Positions 60,153-64,000 of a stretch of 64,000 bases of DNA are shown here, piece by piece. This DNA comes from Manis javanica. Its lineage: Eukaryota > Chordata > Mammalia > Pholidota > Manidae. Made by a program: the position numbers and the translations under genes. Every line of letters starts with the position of its first letter. The first letter of the stretch is position 1. Location: contig NC_133170.1 of NCBI RefSeq assembly GCF_040802235.1, forward strand, positions 77,001 to 141,000. Direction: 5' to 3'. The notes under the pieces are model-generated. The model had not been told where the DNA came from, ran no database searches, and saw only the letters and a list, made by a program, of their open reading frames with translations.

Positions 60153-60645
60153 AGAAGGGTGGCAGAATATGCCACCCCAAATTATGACAGTTTGGCTTAA
60201 GGATTATTTTGAACTAAAGACACTTGGAAAATAACCAATGCAAGAAAGATACTCTGGCCTTCCTTTTTCTTCCTAAAAGCATTAGATAAAAATTCACATG
60301 TGAAAGGTACCCTTCCAGTAACAAGAAATATTCTTATCACCAGAGATGAGGGGTCAAGGTGGAGAGAAGTCTGCACATGCAGACCTTATCATATCTCCTC
60401 TTAGTCTCTCTTTTCCTTTACTCTCTTCATATATTTCAGTTACCCTCCCACAGTGGGCTGCTCTTTGTTCAACCTGACATATAAATGTTTAGACCTAGTC
60501 ACTACTGTGGGTCTTCATTTCCCAATGAAGGCTCCCCGATACATTCAAAGTCTTGGGTTCTTTTCTCCCGCTAATTTGTCTTGTATCACTATAATTCTTG
60601 AGCCCAGCCAGAGGCTCTAGGAGGGTAAAGTTCTACTTCCATACA
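60153..60645 (+). mobile_element. Solo ERV LTR, related to the 50.9-kb LTR
   Basis: agggtggcagaatatgccac, taaggattattttgaactaa, gtaacaagaaatattcttat, ccacagtgggctgctctttg and agcccagccagaggctctag appear in the order of a mammalian ERV LTR. The first 80 bases are clearly related to the LTR at 50,892-51,461, but the bodies differ, so they are different subfamilies. No internal region flanks it, and it splits an old L1. Confidence 0.72.
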
Positions 60646-60850
60646 ATAATATTAAATAGAAAATTTATAGCCTGATCTAATTCATGAACATAGGTATAGA
60701 AATCTTAGACAAAAATCTTATAAAACCAAATTTCAAAATCTATAAAAACAGTAAATAATTAATCATCAGGTTGAATTCATTTCAGGAATACAAAGCTGAT
60801 TTAGTATTAGAAGATAAAATTATATTATTCATCTCATATGTGGTAAAGAT
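60646..60850 (+). repeat. Old L1 ORF2 fragment (right part)
   Basis: gaattcatttcaggaataca and nearby phrases are degraded L1 ORF2 sequence, continuing the L1 piece that precedes the LTR. Confidence 0.6.
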
Positions 60851-60869
60851 TTTATATTTGCCCCAAATG

Positions 60870-61260
60870 AGATCTGGCCTTTGTCCTTGACTTCTGGGAG
60901 ATAATCTCTAAGCCTCTAAGCCTTTGGAATGTCATGCCAGATGGGAGGGTCTGTACCTGGGAATTTTAGAAAATTGCATAGCCTAAAAATATGGCACAGG
61001 GTGTAGGCTGGCTATATCAGAAAGACCTACAGTGTGACTCAGGGTAGCACTTTGAGCCAAGCCTGGAGAGACTGGAGACTGACATCAGCCATATGGCAGT
61101 CGGTCCTGCCCATGTAATGGAGAGCGTGCACGGTTGACAGCGCTCTGTGCACACTGAGACTGGGAAAGTGATGCCCCCGTGCCTCTTTGGGAAGAGAACA
61201 GAAGCTCCACGTTCAGTGTCTCCTGGACTCTGCTCTGTGTGCTCTATCCTTGATTTTAAT
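60870..61260 (+). repeat. Possible LTR or other old dispersed repeat
   Basis: Composition and phrases such as tgagatctggcctttgtcct and gcctggagagactggagact feel like an old LTR, but I cannot place it in a family with confidence. Confidence 0.3.
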
Positions 61261-61914
61261 CTGTCTTAAAGTCATCAAATCAATCAAATTATTTTAATTC
61301 TCCAAAAATCCAACCAACATGACAAGCTGGTTTTAAACTTGATATCGAGTCGCAAAGAACTGAGAGTGACCAAGGCACTGTGGAAGAGGACGGGATCCTG
61401 TATGATCACATATTATCCAGATGTATCATCCAGCTTTAGCAGTGAAGACATCGTGCTATGGCCCAGGGACAGCCCACGAATAGCAGACCTGTAGACAACA
61501 GTCAGTGTTGGGGGAGAAAAGATCCGAGGGGGATGAGGCAGAGAGGAAGGGAAAATGGTTGAAAGAGAGAATACATGCATTTGACCAGCAAAAACTATTT
61601 TCCTTAGTATTTAAGGAATGAGGGGACATCAAGTTTGGTCCAAAACACAGTTCAGTTTTCACATCAAGGAAAAGGCTCAGGTATGTAATTGGAGGGGGTC
61701 CGCTGCCAAACGAAATTGCAGGTCCTCTTGTTCAAAAATTATTGATAATTTCAAAGCAGCAGCCACAGAACATTAAACGAAGTAGGAGACCTTCTAAGCT
61801 TGGGGTCCTGTGTGACTGCACATGTCACATGCCCATGAAGCCTACCTAGCCAAGAAATATCCTACGTGTCTCTCTGCAGTGTGGGGTTCGAGGAATTGAC
61901 TACTGTGAGTCATA

Positions 61915-62110
61915 CAGTTGATTCTTGAATAACATGGGGGCTGGGATGCCAACCCCCATGCACCTGAAAATTCATGTATAACTTTTGGCTCCCCCAAAAC
62001 TTAACTGCTAGTGGCCTGCTGTTGACTGGAAACCTTACCAATAGCATAAACAGTCACCTGACAAATATTTTGTGTATCTATTTTTCTTTTCATACTGCAC
62101 CTTCAGGTCC
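61915..62110 (+). mobile_element. Tigger-type (TcMar) MITE, MER8-like
   Basis: Starts at cagttgattcttgaataaca directly after TA, the mariner target dinucleotide. ccaacccccatgcacctgaa, gcctgctgttgactggaaac and ataaacagtcacctgacaaa follow in the family order. Only the left part is intact; the right inverted repeat is missing. Confidence 0.75.
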
Positions 62111-64000
62111 TTCAATGCTGTGTGTTGAATAAAAGTGGCAATAAAGTCCTTCCCTTTTTATAAATCTCAAAAAGAAAACTGAATGTTCTACCATCAAGTG
62201 TGACATTCATTAAAGGTTATTTATAAATATCCTTTATTAGGTTCCCTTGTAGTCATGTTTGTTTGTTTTTTAAAATCATGCATGGATATTGAATTCACCA
62301 ATTTTTTTCCTGCAATGATTGAGATGATGTGTGGTTTTTCTCTCAATCTGTTAATATGGTGAATTACAGTGGTTGATTTTTCCATTAAGACCAAAATTCA
62401 AAATTACATTTTTGAACAAACCCAATTTGGTCATGAAATACTCTTTTTTACATATCACTGGATTCTGTCTGCAGCACTAGAATATAACCTTCATGAAGGC
62501 AGGGGCTTTTGTCTTTTATTCTCTGTTGTGTTCCCACGTTGGATTTGTTGAGTGAATGGATGGATGGATGGATGAATCCCTCAGGAGTGTGACATCTCAT
62601 GAACAGGGGCCCTGAGCCCCTGGCTACCTGGGGTGGGGCGTTTCCCCTGACCGCACAGGGTCACGTCTCCCCAGCACATATACACCCCGCTCTCTAAAGG
62701 ACTTGGACGTGCGACCTGGGGAGCCTGACTCCTCTCGTGCTTCCTCACCAAAGCACCTCAGCCTCCTTACCCATTTCCTCACCTAAGTATTGAAACTCCT
62801 TAAAATCTTTATTTTTTAATTAAGAAAATTTAAAATTGACGTATAATTGTCTCCTTCCGTGTTATATCTAGGACTGAGCAGAGCAATGAGTCACTTGCCC
62901 ACTGGCCTCCAGTACAACTCACACAACGGGAACAGAGAAGGGACAAGAAAAGTAGGTGCAGAGACTGTGCAGCAATCCCTATCTAGCCCTGGAGATCATG
63001 CCCAGAATCCCATACTGTGGGGAGAACTCTCATCTCTTTTGTGGGAAGTGGCCTCTGAATAGACTGGAGGCACCCAGGCACATGTCTTTCATCAGGAACC
63101 ATGAAACAAGGAGGGCGAGGGTGAGCGTGTGCTGTGAGATACGAGGAGCCGGCTTTAGGAGCCAGCGGGGCATCTGCCCCACTTGGAGCAGGAGCTCAGT
63201 GAGCTTCCCTTTCCTCCCTTGCTCTCCACTGCCTGCAGGGCAGCACAAATGAGAGGGGCACTTTTCCAGGCACTGTGCAGTGCTGACACTTGCTACTACT
63301 ATTGCTGCAACGAACTCCATTCTTACTGCCACTCATTTGACCTGTCTGCAAACTCTTCCCTGATCAGTCAAGAGCCCTCCCTCCCTGGTCGGGGATGAGG
63401 TCTCACCGAGCTGGAAGGGAGACCTCTCTGGACTCTTGGAGAGGGGCCATGCTATCTTGCTCATAGTTCAGTCCCCTGGTCCAAGAGTAGTACTTGGCAT
63501 ATGTCAGCCGTTCCAAAAATATTCTTTGAATAAATGAACTTTAAGATCTTTAACTGTCTCATATTCCTGAATAATGAGTGTGAACCTTGCACCTTTCTAA
63601 GCTGACTTAGAGCTGGCTGCAGGGGTCTAGTGTCTGTTGCCTGAAAAGCTGCTAAGGATGTAGTTTCCCCCTAGATGAGGAGAGGTGATTTATGGCCAAG
63701 GGCCCCTGCCCAGTGCCCGATGAGAGGCAGACTGCCTGGGTTTGAATCTCCATGTATGCCTGGACACAGTGAGTGCCTACTGAATGCCATTCCTTATTTG
63801 ACAGCAAATTAGGGGATAACTCGAGTGCCTGGAATCCCCAGAAAGCTGGAGAAGAGGATCCTCTCAGGAGGGAATATTCAGTTCTCTTGTAAAGAGGTAG
63901 TGGGGACATAAAGGGGTCAAGTTTCAGTCACCTCAACTGAAAATGGAGGTGAGGCTTTGAGTCTACTGCAGTCTAAAGTAGAGCCCGAGCTCCAAAAGGC
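62111..64000. other. No gene recognised; L2 tail and simple repeat
   Basis: 62,480-62,580 is a sense L2 3' end (ctagaatataaccttcatga) whose tail carries (ATGG)n at about 62,555-62,575. A MIR/L2 3' piece lies at about 63,488-63,540 (gtacttggcatatgtcag). No exon is recognised up to the window end. Confidence 0.5.

Noticed and set aside
50892-60645. A provirus bounded by the two ERV LTRs
   Set aside because: The LTRs belong to different subfamilies, each appears to be a solo insertion, and the interval holds LINE, MaLR and L1 sequence instead of a viral interior.
1-64000. CRISPR arrays, operons, rRNA genes or tRNA genes
   Set aside because: The DNA is mammalian nuclear; no regularly spaced repeats or tRNA cloverleafs were noticed beyond tRNA-derived MIR relics.

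Overview
The window is nuclear DNA from a placental mammal. It is dominated by ancient mammalian interspersed repeats (MIR, L2-type LINEs, MaLR LTRs, old L1 fragments, a Tigger-type MITE). It has long AT-rich intergenic stretches and one clearly recognisable protein gene embedded in a CpG island. By eye I see no primate Alu, rodent B1/B2 or carnivore tRNA-derived SINEs. The L1 3' end and ERV LTR types resemble those I associate with laurasiatherian genomes, so Laurasiatheria is my best guess, but the species cannot be named from this.

The one confident gene is AMIGO2 (36,778-38,325, + strand). It is a single uninterrupted coding exon for a 515-residue type I membrane adhesion protein with a signal peptide, leucine-rich repeats, one Ig domain, a transmembrane helix and a cytoplasmic tail. 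A CpG island of about 3 kb covers its upstream region and most of the coding sequence (about 35.4-38.4 kb). An AT-rich 3' UTR follows to about 39.2 kb.

Left flank (1-35 kb): no coding exon was recognised. In human the AMIGO2 neighbour on the 5' side is PCED1B, transcribed in the opposite direction, so this flank may be PCED1B intron and upstream sequence; that is inference from known synteny. Features here are MIR and L2 copies, two L1 3' ends, and a 293-bp retroposed insertion with perfect 18-bp target-site duplications (16,390-16,718). There is also a second, orphan CpG island at 13.57-13.99 kb and a degenerate 11-bp minisatellite at 0.5-0.7 kb.

Right flank (39-64 kb): intergenic, with no recognised gene. 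It holds a long L2-type LINE at 46.5-47.2 kb and another, antisense, at 50.7-52.3 kb. The second is split by an ERV LTR with 5-bp target duplications and a local 31-bp tandem duplication. There are two MaLR (MLT1-like) LTRs. A nested stack at 58.1-60.9 kb consists of an old L1 interrupted by a younger antisense L1 and another LTR, and a Tigger-type MITE lies at 61.9 kb.

No novel multi-gene system is visible. The most unusual things are the extreme, patchy GC enrichment of this AMIGO2 copy, with a strong splice-donor match and a G-quadruplex motif inside the coding exon, the unassigned CpG island, and the datable nested insertions.
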